Positions 34,580-44,978 of a DNA stretch of 62,910 nt are shown piece after piece; position 1 is the stretch's first letter, and each line of letters starts with the position of its first letter. A model generated the notes under the pieces. That model was not told where the DNA came from. It worked only from the letters and a program-made list of their open reading frames with translations, and did no database searches. Both the position numbers and the translations under genes were made by a program. Source of the stretch: Lachnospiraceae bacterium (lineage in GTDB: Bacteria > Bacillota > Clostridia > Lachnospirales > Lachnospiraceae); contig JAFZQY010000092.1 of assembly GCA_017620155.1 (NCBI GenBank), positions 1 to 62,910 on the forward strand. Reading direction: 5' to 3'.

Positions 34580-36994
34580 ATGTCTGAAGTGTACAATCAT
34601 AAGACCGTAGAAAAGAAATGGCAAAAGATATGGGAGGAAAACCAGTCTTTTGCCACATCTGATGATTACAGCAAACCCAAATACTACGCACTGGTTGAGT
34701 TCCCCTATCCTTCGGGACAGGGGCTTCATGTTGGCCATCCGAGACCTTATACCGCGATGGATATCGTATCCCGTAAGCGCCGCATGCAGGGCTATAACGT
34801 TCTTTTCCCGATGGGCTGGGACGCATTCGGTCTTCCTACCGAGAACTATGCGATCGCAAACAAGATCCATCCCAAAATCGTAACGAAGAATAACGTATCA
34901 AGATTCAAGAACCAGCTTCAGTCGATAGGCTATTCCTTTGACTGGAACAGAGAGATCAATACTACGGATCCCGATTACTATCACTGGACCCAGTGGATCT
35001 TCCTCCAGCTCTTCAAGGAAGGTCTTGCTTATAAGGCAGAGATGCCGATCAACTGGTGTACCGGCTGTAAAGTAGGTCTCGCAAACGAGGAAGTCGTAAA
35101 CGGCGTATGCGAAAGATGCGGTTCAGAAGTTGTCCGTAAGGTTAAGAGCCAGTGGATGCTGAAGATCACCGAGTATGCCCAGAAGCTTATAGACGGACTT
35201 GATGAAGTTGATTATATCGAGCGCATAGCTGTATCTCAGAGAAACTGGATCGGCCGTTCTACAGGTGCCGAGGTTGATTTTGCCATAGCCGGAAAAGAAG
35301 ATAAGCTCAGGGTTTATACGACCAGATGCGATACGCTTTTCGGTGCCACATATATGGTAGTAAGCCCCGAACATCCCATCCTTGATAAATACAAGGATGA
35401 GATCGCAAACTGGGCCGCAGTTGAGGATTACCGCGTACAGGCTTCCAGGAAGTCCGATTTCGAGAGAAGCGAGCTCAATAAAGAAAAGACCGGCGTCGTT
35501 CTTGACGGACTCCGCGCAGTCAATCCCGTTAATGAAAAAGAGATCCCTATATTCGTATCGGATTATGTACTCATGAGCTACGGTACCGGTGCGATCATGG
35601 CGGTTCCTGCCCATGATGAGAGAGACTGGGATTTCGCGAAGGCATTCGATCTTCCGATAATCGAAGTCGTTGCAGGCGGCGAGGATGTTCAGAAGCAGGT
35701 ATATACCGATGTTGCTACCGGAACGATGGTCAATTCCGGTTTCATGAACGGATTAAACGTTGCCGATGCCCAGAAGAAGATGATCGAATTCCTTGAGGAA
35801 AAGGGAATCGGTCATGCAAAGGTTAATTACAAGCTTCGTGACTGGGTATTCTCAAGACAGCGTTACTGGGGCGAACCTATTCCGATCGTTCACTGCGATA
35901 AATGCGGTTATGTGGCTATCCCCGAGTCAGAGCTTCCTCTGGAGCTTCCCGAGGTTGATTCATATATGCCTACCGATACCGGTGAATCACCGTTATCTGC
36001 CATGACGGACTGGGTTAATACCACATGTCCCAAGTGTGGAGGCCCTGCTAAGAGAGAGACCGATACCATGCCTCAGTGGGCAGGTTCTTCATGGTATTTC
36101 CTGAGATATACAGATCCTACCAATAAAGAGGCTCTTGCTAGCCCCGAAGCCCTTAAATACTGGCTTCCCGTAGACTGGTATAACGGAGGTATGGAGCATA
36201 CCACACTGCATCTGTTGTACAGCAGATTCTGGCATCGTTTCCTGTATGATCAGGGTGTAGTTCCTACCAAGGAGCCTTATCAGAAGCGTACTTCTCACGG
36301 CATGATCCTCGGCTCAAACGGCGAGAAGATGTCCAAATCGCGCGGAAATGTCGTTAATCCGGATGAGATCATCGATGAATTCGGAGCTGATACGCTTCGT
36401 ACCTATGAGATGTTCATCGGCGCGTTCGATCTGGCCGCATCATGGCAGGATGAGGGCGTAAGAGGCTGCCGCAGATTCCTTGAGCGTGTGTGGAAACTTC
36501 AGGATATCGTGACTGATGAAGAAGGATATTCTTCAGATCTCGAAGCCACCATGCACAAGACTATCAAGAAGGTATCTAACGACTTCGAAACACTGAAGTT
36601 CAATACTGCGATAGCAGCGATGATGAGTCTGATAAATGACTTTACCAAGAAGGGTTCAGTGACCAAAGATGAACTCAAGACTCTGCTGATCCTGCTTAAT
36701 CCCGTAGCTCCGCATATAACTGAGGAGATCTGGGATACGCTTAACTACGGCGGATATGTATATGAGCAGAAGTGGCCTGAATATGATGAGGCCAAGACGG
36801 TTGAGAGTATGATCGAGATCGCCGTACAGGTTAACGGCAAGGTTAGATCCACAATCTCTGTACCCGCAGACGGAAATAAGGACGATATCATCTCACAGGC
36901 AAAAGAAGAGCTGGGAGATAGGATCGCCGGAAAAGAGATAGTTAAAGAGATCTATGTTCCCGGAAGGATCGTGAACATAGTGATCAAAGGATAA
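34580..36994 (+). CDS. leuS: Leucyl-tRNA synthetase
   Basis: An 804-residue class I aminoacyl-tRNA synthetase charging tRNA-Leu. The HIGH-type motif is HVGHPRPYT near residue 50, KMSKS is in [10 protein letters not shown] near 577, and the catalytic-site segment is [15 protein letters not shown] near 74. Zinc-ribbon cysteines are at CTGCKVG and CERCGSE, with further pairs at CDKCGY and CPKCGG. The editing domain has [12 protein letters not shown] near 250. GAGGAG lies upstream of the ATG. No T-box leader is seen because the gene follows the hybrid kinase within 13 bases, so they probably share a transcript. Confidence 0.97.
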   Translation: MSEVYNHKTVEKKWQKIWEENQSFATSDDYSKPKYYALVEFPYPSGQGLHVGHPRPYTAMDIVSRKRRMQGYNVLFPMGWDAFGLPTENYAIANKIHPKIVTKNNVSRFKNQLQSIGYSFDWNREINTTDPDYYHWTQWIFLQLFKEGLAYKAEMPINWCTGCKVGLANEEVVNGVCERCGSEVVRKVKSQWMLKITEYAQKLIDGLDEVDYIERIAVSQRNWIGRSTGAEVDFAIAGKEDKLRVYTTRCDTLFGATYMVVSPEHPILDKYKDEIANWAAVEDYRVQASRKSDFERSELNKEKTGVVLDGLRAVNPVNEKEIPIFVSDYVLMSYGTGAIMAVPAHDERDWDFAKAFDLPIIEVVAGGEDVQKQVYTDVATGTMVNSGFMNGLNVADAQKKMIEFLEEKGIGHAKVNYKLRDWVFSRQRYWGEPIPIVHCDKCGYVAIPESELPLELPEVDSYMPTDTGESPLSAMTDWVNTTCPKCGGPAKRETDTMPQWAGSSWYFLRYTDPTNKEALASPEALKYWLPVDWYNGGMEHTTLHLLYSRFWHRFLYDQGVVPTKEPYQKRTSHGMILGSNGEKMSKSRGNVVNPDEIIDEFGADTLRTYEMFIGAFDLAASWQDEGVRGCRRFLERVWKLQDIVTDEEGYSSDLEATMHKTIKKVSNDFETLKFNTAIAAMMSLINDFTKKGSVTKDELKTLLILLNPVAPHITEEIWDTLNYGGYVYEQKWPEYDEAKTVESMIEIAVQVNGKVRSTISVPADGNKDDIISQAKEELGDRIAGKEIVKEIYVPGRIVNIVIKG

Positions 36995-37023
36995 GAAGAA
37001 TAAGACCCGGGCCTTTCGAATTG

Positions 37024-37353
37024 TCAGAGCATCTCGTCAAATTCGACGCTGTCAAGGTATTCATCAAAAGCTTCCTCAACGCGTTCGTATTCGGCATCAT
37101 CTGAGATATAATCAAGCTCGGGTTCTTCATTCGGATCATCCGGATTTTCACTGTAACGATAGAGCCAGACAGTACCTTCGGGATACTCGTCAGTAACTTC
37201 CATGGGCTGAAGAGCGATATAATCACGGCCGCCAACTTCAAGGATCGTGACTACGGCGCATTCAACGCTGTTACCGTCATCCAGATCGAGAGTGACGCTC
37301 ATTGCTTCGGCTTCGGAACCTTCGTTATCAACAGGGATATTTTTTTCAGACAT
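37024..37353 (-). CDS. DUF1292-family protein
   Basis: A 109-residue acidic protein. The central part, with CAVVTILEVGGRDYIAL near residue 31 and VWLYRYSE near 62, matches DUF1292, a small Firmicute family of unknown function. CGGAGG lies 6 bases before the start. It faces leuS (stop-to-stop distance 29 bases) and is divergent from the small membrane-protein gene. Confidence 0.85.
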   Translation of the reverse strand: MSEKNIPVDNEGSEAEAMSVTLDLDDGNSVECAVVTILEVGGRDYIALQPMEVTDEYPEGTVWLYRYSENPDDPNEEPELDYISDDAEYERVEEAFDEYLDSVEFDEML

Positions 37354-37417
37354 AATGTACCTCCGTGATATGTGTATGAGTTAATCCTAAACTATCACAG
37401 AAGGCTTTTCAAGAAAT

Positions 37418-37819
37418 ATGAAATATGACCCGAATAAACCCATGAAAAGAAAATCACCGGCATTAGCGCTGCTGTGGTTATTGCTGATACCCGGTCAGTT
37501 GATCATATCGGGACTCATCACAACCATCGGGGCAACTTTAGAAGCATCCATGTATGCCGAGAGACCTGATGATGTGGTCGGACATCCGGCACCGTTCATA
37601 ACGGTTATGTTCGCTCTGGTCGGAACCTTTCTTGTTGTTATCGCAGTAGTTGTTGCGATCATATTGACCATTGTCCGGATGATCGTGATCAATAAAAGGA
37701 ACAAACTCATTGATCAGATGAATACCGGTTATGTCGCATACGGTCAGCAGGGACAGGCACCTGTTCCTCCGTATTATGCGCAGGATCAAACCTATTATTC
37801 ACCGCCTGAACAAAGATGA
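37418..37819 (+). CDS. Small membrane protein of unknown function
   Basis: A 133-residue protein with two hydrophobic helices (about residues 15-40 and 66-92), a basic N-terminus and a Gln/Pro/Tyr-rich polar tail. I do not recognise the family. The ribosome-binding site is weak, and an internal ATG at 37442 is an alternative start. It overlaps the following GH13-like gene by 4 bases (ATGA), so the two are coupled. Confidence 0.7.
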   Translation: MKYDPNKPMKRKSPALALLWLLLIPGQLIISGLITTIGATLEASMYAERPDDVVGHPAPFITVMFALVGTFLVVIAVVVAIILTIVRMIVINKRNKLIDQMNTGYVAYGQQGQAPVPPYYAQDQTYYSPPEQR

Positions 37820-39630
37820 CAGGAAACATGTATACCTTACATAAAACGGTTCCGTATCCCTTGGGAGCCGCATATACACCTGAAGGAGTCAGGTTTGTCG
37901 GAGAATTCGCACTTGATGCGGACTGTGGCGTACTCATATACCCCGAAAGCGCAAGTGCACCGATCAAGATCGCTTTTCCTTCATGGGCAAAAGAAGGCCG
38001 CATCCGCGCCATGGAAGTCCGTTTCGAGGGACGCGACAGTATATCGCGCTTCTTAAAGGACAGTGACGGAAGAGGACTTAAATACCTGTTCTACAGCGGA
38101 GATGAAGTTTTCCCCGATCCCAGAATGGAAGATTCCGCAGGGTTCGGAGCCTTCGGCGAAGTCACTTCGTGCTTTTCAAGAGTGAGTACCGATACCTGCA
38201 TAGGTAACGGAGATCATTATCCCATCCCTTTCCATGACAGCGTATTCTACATGCTTCATGTCAGGGGCTATACCGCACATCCCTCATCCAAAGTTAAGGA
38301 TAAGGGTACATTCCGCGGCGTTATCCAGAAGCTTCCGTATATCAAATCCCTGGGCGTAACGGCCATCATTTTGATGCCTGTTTACGAGTTTAATGAGATC
38401 ATCAAACTCCCCGATATGATCAAAAAGGGAGATGAACCATCCGGAATGGTCAATTTCTGGGGTTATACCGACGGATATTATTTCGTGCCCAAACATGCAT
38501 ATTCGGCGACCGGAAACCCGGTAAAAGAGATGCACGAGATGGTTGAAGCCATTCATAAGGCCGGAATCGAAGTGATACTCCAGTTCAAATTCCCGCAGAG
38601 ATTCTCCGCACGCGATATCACGGATCTCTTAAGATTCTGGCGGACTATATACAATATAGACGGTTTCCAGCTTATAGGCGGAGGACTGCCCATAGACGAT
38701 ATCATGTCCGATCCTTTGCTTTACGGCTGCAAGATCCTGTGTGATGATGCTCTTACCAGGACCGATGAAGGCTATAATCCCGAGCACGGACATATGGATC
38801 TCGGGTTCATGACCGATATCCGTAAGTTCCTTAAAGGTGATCCCAATTCCGCACAGGCAGCTGCATTCCAGCTGCGTGATTCCGATCCGGTATCACACCC
38901 CATCGTATTCATCGCAAGACAGGATACAATGCGTGCGATGGATGTTGTGTCATATAACGAGAAGCACAATCTGGAAAACGGCGAGAACGGTTTGGACGGA
39001 GCCGATTATAACTACAGTTGGAACTGCGGGATAGAAGGCACTACACGTAAAAAAGCCGTACTTGAGCTTCGTAAACGACAGCTTAAGAATGCTTTTGCCC
39101 TGACGCTTCTTTCTCAGGGGACTCCGCTTATCTACGGCGGAGATGAATTCGGTAATACCCAGTTCGGTAACAACAATCCGTATAATCAGGACAATGCGAC
39201 CGGATATATCAAATGGCCGAGCAGCAATTTCGCAGGTGAGATACTTGATTTCGTAAGAAAACTCCTCGATATCAGGCATTCACATCCGTCGATAGGTTCA
39301 GATCATCCGTATACGGGACGCGATTTCCTTTCATACGGATATCCTGATATATCGATGCACGGAGAGGAACTGTGGAAAGCCGACATAGGCCCCACATCGC
39401 ACAGCTTCGGAATCCTGTATTATGACAAATATAATGACGACAAGGACGACCGCCTCATATATCTGATCTACAACATGCACTGGGAATCCAAGACGATCGC
39501 CGTCCCCAAACTGAGAAAAGGTCAGAAATGGGAGATATCCATCACTACGGATGAGCAAAATGCAATAGACGGCAATAAGATTCAGGTCCGTCCGAGGAGT
39601 ATCATCATACTTGAAACATATGTTCGATAA
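37816..39630 (+). CDS. Debranching-enzyme-like GH13 protein lacking catalytic residues
   Basis: A 604-residue protein that aligns by eye with isoamylase/glycogen-debranching GH13 enzymes. It has an N-terminal beta domain, then FYMLHVRGYTAHPSSKV near residue 144, VVSYNEKHN near 377 and WNCGIEG near 402. All four GH13 active-site regions are altered. Region I, normally DVVFNHT, reads QFKFPQR (256-262). Region II, normally GFRFD, reads GFQLI (283-287), so the nucleophile Asp is Ile287. The acid Glu position looks like Asp310, and the region IV HD reads QD (369-370). The frame is intact, so it is probably a pseudoenzyme or carbohydrate-binding protein, not a broken gene. Confidence 0.85.
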   Translation: MTGNMYTLHKTVPYPLGAAYTPEGVRFVGEFALDADCGVLIYPESASAPIKIAFPSWAKEGRIRAMEVRFEGRDSISRFLKDSDGRGLKYLFYSGDEVFPDPRMEDSAGFGAFGEVTSCFSRVSTDTCIGNGDHYPIPFHDSVFYMLHVRGYTAHPSSKVKDKGTFRGVIQKLPYIKSLGVTAIILMPVYEFNEIIKLPDMIKKGDEPSGMVNFWGYTDGYYFVPKHAYSATGNPVKEMHEMVEAIHKAGIEVILQFKFPQRFSARDITDLLRFWRTIYNIDGFQLIGGGLPIDDIMSDPLLYGCKILCDDALTRTDEGYNPEHGHMDLGFMTDIRKFLKGDPNSAQAAAFQLRDSDPVSHPIVFIARQDTMRAMDVVSYNEKHNLENGENGLDGADYNYSWNCGIEGTTRKKAVLELRKRQLKNAFALTLLSQGTPLIYGGDEFGNTQFGNNNPYNQDNATGYIKWPSSNFAGEILDFVRKLLDIRHSHPSIGSDHPYTGRDFLSYGYPDISMHGEELWKADIGPTSHSFGILYYDKYNDDKDDRLIYLIYNMHWESKTIAVPKLRKGQKWEISITTDEQNAIDGNKIQVRPRSIIILETYVR

Positions 39631-40114
39631 TGATATACTTGACCATAGAGTTATGAAACGCCGCAGGTATTTAAATGATCTTATTTTGCTTGCGGCGTGT
39701 TTATTGATAGCGGGGCTGATCTTCGTTATCGTGCGAGTGACTGTTAAGGACGGATCGGTATTATCCGTAATGTATGATTCCGATATTGCATATTCGCATC
39801 CTTTAGATCGTGAAGGATACCTGATCGTCATGTATGATGACGGACTTAAGGTCATGTTTAATGAGGATTATGACGAAGATCCGATCAAAGAGGCAGAGAC
39901 CGGCGGAGCTGATATCAATGTGATCAAGATCACTGACGGACATGCAGACATGATATATGCCAACTGCCCGGATCTGATATGTGTCCATACAATGCCGGTA
40001 TCGAGGGTCGGGAGTTCGATCATCTGTCTTCCACATAAGATCACGGTCACCGTATCGGATAATAAATATGATCTCGCAAAGCTGAATAATGAAACGGATG
40101 CAGTGACATGGTAA
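39620..40114 (+). CDS. Membrane-anchored NusG domain II protein
   Basis: A protein of about 164 residues with one N-terminal transmembrane helix and a C-terminal NusG_II-like beta domain (NCPDLICVHT and SIICLPHKITVTV). The family is common in Clostridia next to HepI-like proteins, as here, and its job is unknown. The start is uncertain: ATG 39620 overlaps the GH13-like gene by 11 bases, while ATG 39653 gives the common MKRRR-helix beginning. It overlaps the HepI-like gene by 7 bases. Confidence 0.75.
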   Translation: MFDNDILDHRVMKRRRYLNDLILLAACLLIAGLIFVIVRVTVKDGSVLSVMYDSDIAYSHPLDREGYLIVMYDDGLKVMFNEDYDEDPIKEAETGGADINVIKITDGHADMIYANCPDLICVHTMPVSRVGSSIICLPHKITVTVSDNKYDLAKLNNETDAVTW

Positions 40115-40614
40115 AGGGAAGAGTACAAACTATCGCATATTCCGGACTGTGCCTGGCACTGGCTCTGATCTTAAGTTATGTGGAATCCCTGATCCCTTTT
40201 AACTTCGGGATTCCGGGTGTAAAACTCGGACTTGCCAATCTCTGCGTTGTCATCCTTCTGTATATCTCAGGATGGAAAGAAGCCCTGACAGTTGATATTC
40301 TTAGAGTCATCTTAAGCGGATTCATATTCGGCAATATGTCGATGATCATATATTCACTCGCAGGAGCAGCTCTCAGCTTCGCCGTGATGCTTGCCGTGTA
40401 TAAAACGGGCCGGTTCAGCCCGATGGGCGTGAGCTTATCAGGCGGAGTATCGCATAATATCGGTCAGCTTATCGTTGCGGTATTTGTGCTCGGCACATCG
40501 CGGATCCTGTACTATATCCCGGTACTCATCTTATCCGGAGCCGTGACGGGAGCAATACTTGGGTTTGTTGCAGGGATCATTTTACCTTTATTACATCGAG
40601 ATTTTCTCTGCTAG
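40108..40614 (+). CDS. Gx transporter family protein (HepI-like)
   Basis: A 168-residue membrane protein with about five hydrophobic helices. The motif FNFGIPGVKLGLANL near residue 30 and SGGVSHNIGQLIVA near 110 are characteristic of the family once called heptaprenyl diphosphate synthase component I. Its substrate is not established; a transport or quinone-linked role has been suggested. It overlaps the NusG-II gene by 7 bases, and the two commonly occur together. Confidence 0.85.
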   Translation: MVKGRVQTIAYSGLCLALALILSYVESLIPFNFGIPGVKLGLANLCVVILLYISGWKEALTVDILRVILSGFIFGNMSMIIYSLAGAALSFAVMLAVYKTGRFSPMGVSLSGGVSHNIGQLIVAVFVLGTSRILYYIPVLILSGAVTGAILGFVAGIILPLLHRDFLC

Positions 40615-40664
40615 TAATTGATAACATATCCGTTTGAGGCAGAGCAAAACACAGGGGATTTTTT

Positions 40665-41279
40665 ATGTATGCATATATGATTGGCAAAGTGGCTGAGGCG
40701 AATGCGGACAGCTGCGTGCTGGATGTAAACAATATCGGCTATAACATTCAGATACCGGCTTCGACGGCAGAGAAGCTTCCGCCGGACGGACAGGAAGTTA
40801 AGCTGTTTACCTATACTTCGGTCCGTGAGAATGCGATAGAGCTCATCGGTTTTATCTCGAGAGATGATCTTAACATCTTCTCTATGCTGATCACGGTGAG
40901 CGGCATAGGACCTAAAGCGGCACTCAGCCTTTTGTCCTATATCAGTGCGGATGAGATCAGAGTTGCAATAGTAACCGGCGATGTCAAGACACTTTCCCGG
41001 GCACCCGGGCTCGGCAAGAAATCCGCAGAGAGGATCATCGTCGATCTTAAGAATAAATTTGATGCAAATACCGTTCTGGCCGCAGCATCCGGCGTAGGCA
41101 CTTCATCAGCCGCGGACGCGGCAGATTCTTCCATGAACGAGGATCTGGCCGAGGCGGTTGAAGCACTTTGCGCATTAGGGCTTGCCAGAAGCGATGCGAA
41201 GAAAGCCGTTCTCAGTATTGAAAATGCCGAAGACATGAGCATCGATGATATCATAAGCGCCGCACTTAAGGTTATCTGA
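40665..41279 (+). CDS. ruvA: Holliday junction DNA helicase RuvA
   Basis: A 204-residue subunit that binds four-way junctions and loads RuvB for branch migration. The N-terminal OB-fold region ends in [10 protein letters not shown], two helix-hairpin-helix motifs follow ([14 protein letters not shown] near residue 86 and [14 protein letters not shown] near 119), and the C-terminal domain binds RuvB. AGGGGA lies 7 bases upstream. ruvC is not in the window. ruvB follows after 26 bases. Confidence 0.95.
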   Translation: MYAYMIGKVAEANADSCVLDVNNIGYNIQIPASTAEKLPPDGQEVKLFTYTSVRENAIELIGFISRDDLNIFSMLITVSGIGPKAALSLLSYISADEIRVAIVTGDVKTLSRAPGLGKKSAERIIVDLKNKFDANTVLAAASGVGTSSAADAADSSMNEDLAEAVEALCALGLARSDAKKAVLSIENAEDMSIDDIISAALKVI

Positions 41280-41305
41280 TTCTGATATATACAGGAGTGA
41301 CATCT

Positions 41306-42361
41306 ATGTCCAGGACCATTCAGACAGACACTGATTCAAACGAAAAAAAGCCTGCAAATAACACCAAGAATTCAGCCATCGTCACCGACAGGACGAGAGA
41401 GGATGTCAGTATCGAGAATATACTGCGTCCCAAGACTTTTGAACATTATGTGGGTCAGACCAAGACCAAAGAAAACCTCAAGGTTTTCATAGAAGCTGCC
41501 AAAATGAGAGGCGAAGCTCTTGATCACTGTCTTTTCTACGGGCCTCCCGGACTCGGCAAGACTACGCTTGCCGGGATCATAGCCAATGAGATGGGAGCCA
41601 AATGCGTGATCACATCAGGCCCGGCGATAGAGACTCCGGCCGATATCGTAGCGATCCTGTCCAAGCTTCAGAAAGGCGATGTCCTCTTCATTGACGAGAT
41701 ACACCGCTTAAACAGACAGGTCGAAGAGACGATGTATTCGGCCATGGAAGACTATGCCGTAGACGTGATCTATTCCAAAGGCGAGACCGTCGTGAGCAGG
41801 CGCATATCGCTGCCTAAGTTTACACTGGTCGGTGCCACCACCAGAGCAGGACTCTTGACAGCACCTTTAAGAGACCGTTTCGGCATGATCCAGAGGCTTG
41901 AATATTACAGTGTTGAAGAACTCACGACTATAGTTCATAATTCCGCACATATCCTTGATGTCGAGATAGAGGATGAAGGTGAAGCCGAGATCGCAAGAAG
42001 AAGCCGCGGAACCCCGAGACTTGCCAATAGAATGTTAAAGCGCGTTCGTGATTTCGCTCAGGTAAGATATGACGGAGTGATCACGGGAGAAGTAGCCCGT
42101 AAGAGCCTTGATCTGCTCGATGTGGACGCACTCGGACTCGACCGAGTCGACAGAAACATGCTTAATACGATCATCCATAAGTTCAGCGGCGGTCCGGTCG
42201 GACTCGATACATTATCGGCTGCCTTAGGAGAGGATCCCGGCACTCTGGAGGATGTCATAGAACCGTATCTCATCATGCAGGGATTCATCAACAGAACGCC
42301 TCGCGGAAGAGTGTGTACGGAGCGTGCCTACAACCATTTAGGTCTTGAAATACCTGACTGA
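41306..42361 (+). CDS. ruvB: Holliday junction DNA helicase RuvB
   Basis: A 351-residue AAA+ motor. Walker A is [11 protein letters not shown] near residue 78, Walker B is FIDEIHRL near 127, the sensor 1 segment is LVGATTRAG near 178, and the winged-helix C-terminus has [15 protein letters not shown] near 325. I chose ATG 41306 with CAGGAG 8 bases upstream; a GTG at 41297 overlaps that ribosome-binding site. The N-terminus is a Lys/Asn-rich tail of about 35 residues longer than the E. coli protein. Confidence 0.95.
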   Translation: MSRTIQTDTDSNEKKPANNTKNSAIVTDRTREDVSIENILRPKTFEHYVGQTKTKENLKVFIEAAKMRGEALDHCLFYGPPGLGKTTLAGIIANEMGAKCVITSGPAIETPADIVAILSKLQKGDVLFIDEIHRLNRQVEETMYSAMEDYAVDVIYSKGETVVSRRISLPKFTLVGATTRAGLLTAPLRDRFGMIQRLEYYSVEELTTIVHNSAHILDVEIEDEGEAEIARRSRGTPRLANRMLKRVRDFAQVRYDGVITGEVARKSLDLLDVDALGLDRVDRNMLNTIIHKFSGGPVGLDTLSAALGEDPGTLEDVIEPYLIMQGFINRTPRGRVCTERAYNHLGLEIPD

Positions 42362-42408
42362 TTAGCCTATACTTTTTGATAGTTGGTTTCCATTTTTCGG
42401 AGGTTAGA

Positions 42409-42765
42409 ATGGCTGTTAAAACAGATACTGAAGTTATCATCGGCGGCAAGGTTTTTACGCTCAGCGGATACGAGAGTGAAGAGTATCTTCAGAAGGTAGC
42501 TTCATACCTTAACAATAAGATTTCGGAATATGCCGATGATGAGAATTTCAAGCGGCTCCCGCTTGATTCCCAGGCTGTTCTTGTGCAGCTTAACATAGCC
42601 GACGATTACTTTAAGGCACGCAAGCAGATCGAGCTTCTCGAAGAAGATATAGCAAACCGCGATAAGGAACTCTATGATCTTAAGCACGAGCTTATCGCTA
42701 CCCAAATCAAGATGGAGAATACCGAGCGCAATCTTCAGAAAGCTCAGAACGCTCCTCATACCTGA
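42409..42765 (+). CDS. zapA: Cell division protein ZapA
   Basis: A 118-residue protein that bundles FtsZ filaments. The N-terminal globular part (EVIIGGKVFTLSGYESEEYL) and the long C-terminal coiled coil (about 60-115) match ZapA of Firmicutes. CGGAGG lies 6 bases before ATG 42409, which is preferred to an in-frame start 11 codons upstream. It follows ruvB closely and ends 2 bases before the U32 gene. Confidence 0.9.
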   Translation: MAVKTDTEVIIGGKVFTLSGYESEEYLQKVASYLNNKISEYADDENFKRLPLDSQAVLVQLNIADDYFKARKQIELLEEDIANRDKELYDLKHELIATQIKMENTERNLQKAQNAPHT

Positions 42766-42767
42766 TA

Positions 42768-44978
42768 ATGAAACATGAATTGTTATCTCCGGCGGGCAAT
42801 CTGAGCAGTATGCTCGCGGCTATCAATGCGGGTGCAGATGCTGTATATGCCGGAACTGACAGGTTTTCCGCGAGGGCATATGCGGATAATATGTCTTCCG
42901 AAGAATTCATCTTCGGTATCCGCTCAGCCCATCTGGCCGATGTAAAAGTATATCTGGCCTTAAATACCCTGATAGGTACAAATGAATATGAAGATGCATA
43001 CAAGTGTATCCGGCCTTTGTATGAGTCCGGTCTTGACGGTATCATTGTTCAGGATCTCGGTCTTATTCCCATGCTGAAAGGCTGCTTTCCCGAGCTTAAG
43101 CTGCATGCCTCTACCCAGATGTCCGTCATGAGCTCATACGGAGCTAAGCTCATGAAAGATCAGGGGTTTTCACGCGTGGTTCCCGCCAGGGAACTGACTC
43201 TTAATGAGATCAGACATATAAAAGAAGTGACCGGGATGGAGATCGAATGCTTCATTCACGGAGCCATGTGCTATTCGTATTCAGGTCTTTGTCTGATGAG
43301 TTCGATGATAGGCGCCAGGAGCGGAAACCGCGGAAGATGCGCCGGAACATGCAGACTTCCTTTTGACGCGATCCATAATGATAAAAAACTTGATGACAGG
43401 CGTAAGAGCGGTGAGGCATATCCCTTAAGCATGAAGGATATGTGCACTCTTGAGATACTCCCTGAGTTATGTGAGGCCGGCATAGATTCTTTTAAGATCG
43501 AAGGCAGGATGAAATCTCCCGAATATGTCGCAGGTGTGACTTCAATATATCGCAAGTATCTGGATCTGTATCTTGAGCACGGAAAACAGGACTACTCCAT
43601 TTCGGATGAGGATATGAAACACCTGAATTCACTCTATATCAGAACGGATATTTCAAAAGGATACTATGAAGGCACGAAGGGCCGAAGCCTTATTACTTTG
43701 GATCAGCCCGGATATAACGGAAACGATCCGGCTTATGAGCAGCAGATAAACAGCAGATTCGTCCATGAACCCATAAAGAATCCCGTAGATATGTATGTGA
43801 ACATGCATATGGGTGAGGAAGCGTCTCTAACCGTCATAAACGGTGATACATGCGTGACAGCCATCGGGGATGTCGTAACCGAGGCCATTAAAGCACCTTT
43901 GTCAGCCTCTTCAGTTGAAGAACGGATGAAAAAGACAGGGGACAGTCCTTTTGCCGTTTCGAACATAGAAGTTCAGATCGATGAAAATGTCTTCATGCCG
44001 GTTTCTGCGATGAATTCTCTAAGAAGAGAAGCGTTAAACATGCTTGAAGACGAGCTGATAAAGAATAACGGATACAATACTCATTTATCAGCCGGAGAAC
44101 TTATCTTTGATGGGGATGAGGTCACCGGAAAAAAGGTGCGGGAAAAGACTGTATTTGACATATCGGTTCTGACTGTGGACCAGCTGCGCTGCGCACTTGA
44201 TGTTCGTTTGGATGCAAAGAGCAGGATTTTCGTTGATTATGATGTTCTGATGAAGCTTGATGAAACAGAAGTTTGTCAGATATCGGAGAGCGATTCTTTA
44301 TGGCTGTCGTTACCGGTTATACTCAGGGAGAGATCCGATATATATGATAGGATTGCTGAATATATCGATAAATCCCCGTTTATATCGGGAGTACTGGTCC
44401 ACACTCTGGATGAGCTTGCGTTTGCCTCTGAGCGTCTTAATGATTTGCAGATCATCACGGATACTTCAGTTTATTCATATAATCCCGCTTCCGTGAAACA
44501 GATCACGAATATGGGAAGAACCCAAATATGCGGGATCACATATCCTTATGAACTGAATCTCAAGGATCTTCGTGCACTTTCGGCCGAACTGTCTAAATCC
44601 GATACTCCGGAAACCTCTATGGTAGTCTACGGATATATTCCGATGATGATCTCGGACGGATGCATCAAGAAGACATACGGCATATGTGATCATAAGAAGA
44701 CCGTAAACAGAAGTCTTATCCTCAAAGACAGAAAAAATGCCCGATTTCCAGTAGTTACGGACTGTACGATCTGCACCAACATCATATACAACAGCCTTCC
44801 TTTGAGCCTCTGTGATATGATGGATGATATAGCATCGATCGATGCAGACAGATACAGACTTAGCTTTACTGTTGAATCAGGTGAAGAAACTGCCCGAATC
44901 ATAAGAGCCTTCTTTGAGAACGGATCGCTCAAGGACATGAAGACTACGACCGGACATATGAAACGTGGTGCGTTATAG
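42768..44978 (+). CDS. Peptidase U32-family protein
   Basis: A 736-residue protein whose first 420 residues form a U32 domain: LLSPAGNLSSMLAA at residue 4, GADAVYAGTDRFSARA near 22, and the cluster region ECFIHGAMCYSYSGLCL near 154, followed by GNRGRCAGTCR. The cysteines there match those of RlhA/TrhP-type enzymes, which hydroxylate RNA and probably hold an Fe-S cluster, so the peptidase label may be historical. A DUF3656-like C-terminal part (about 430-736) carries more cysteines (CTICTN near 668). It starts 2 bases after zapA. Confidence 0.85.
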   Translation: MKHELLSPAGNLSSMLAAINAGADAVYAGTDRFSARAYADNMSSEEFIFGIRSAHLADVKVYLALNTLIGTNEYEDAYKCIRPLYESGLDGIIVQDLGLIPMLKGCFPELKLHASTQMSVMSSYGAKLMKDQGFSRVVPARELTLNEIRHIKEVTGMEIECFIHGAMCYSYSGLCLMSSMIGARSGNRGRCAGTCRLPFDAIHNDKKLDDRRKSGEAYPLSMKDMCTLEILPELCEAGIDSFKIEGRMKSPEYVAGVTSIYRKYLDLYLEHGKQDYSISDEDMKHLNSLYIRTDISKGYYEGTKGRSLITLDQPGYNGNDPAYEQQINSRFVHEPIKNPVDMYVNMHMGEEASLTVINGDTCVTAIGDVVTEAIKAPLSASSVEERMKKTGDSPFAVSNIEVQIDENVFMPVSAMNSLRREALNMLEDELIKNNGYNTHLSAGELIFDGDEVTGKKVREKTVFDISVLTVDQLRCALDVRLDAKSRIFVDYDVLMKLDETEVCQISESDSLWLSLPVILRERSDIYDRIAEYIDKSPFISGVLVHTLDELAFASERLNDLQIITDTSVYSYNPASVKQITNMGRTQICGITYPYELNLKDLRALSAELSKSDTPETSMVVYGYIPMMISDGCIKKTYGICDHKKTVNRSLILKDRKNARFPVVTDCTICTNIIYNSLPLSLCDMMDDIASIDADRYRLSFTVESGEETARIIRAFFENGSLKDMKTTTGHMKRGAL

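Noticed and set aside
34149-34826. 225-residue minus-strand open frame
   Set aside because: It spans the antisense of the kinase end and leuS start. Its serine-rich composition is typical of a shadow frame.
42768-44978. U32 protein as a collagenase
   Set aside because: The conserved cysteine cluster fits the RNA-hydroxylating U32 enzymes better, and there is no secretion signal.
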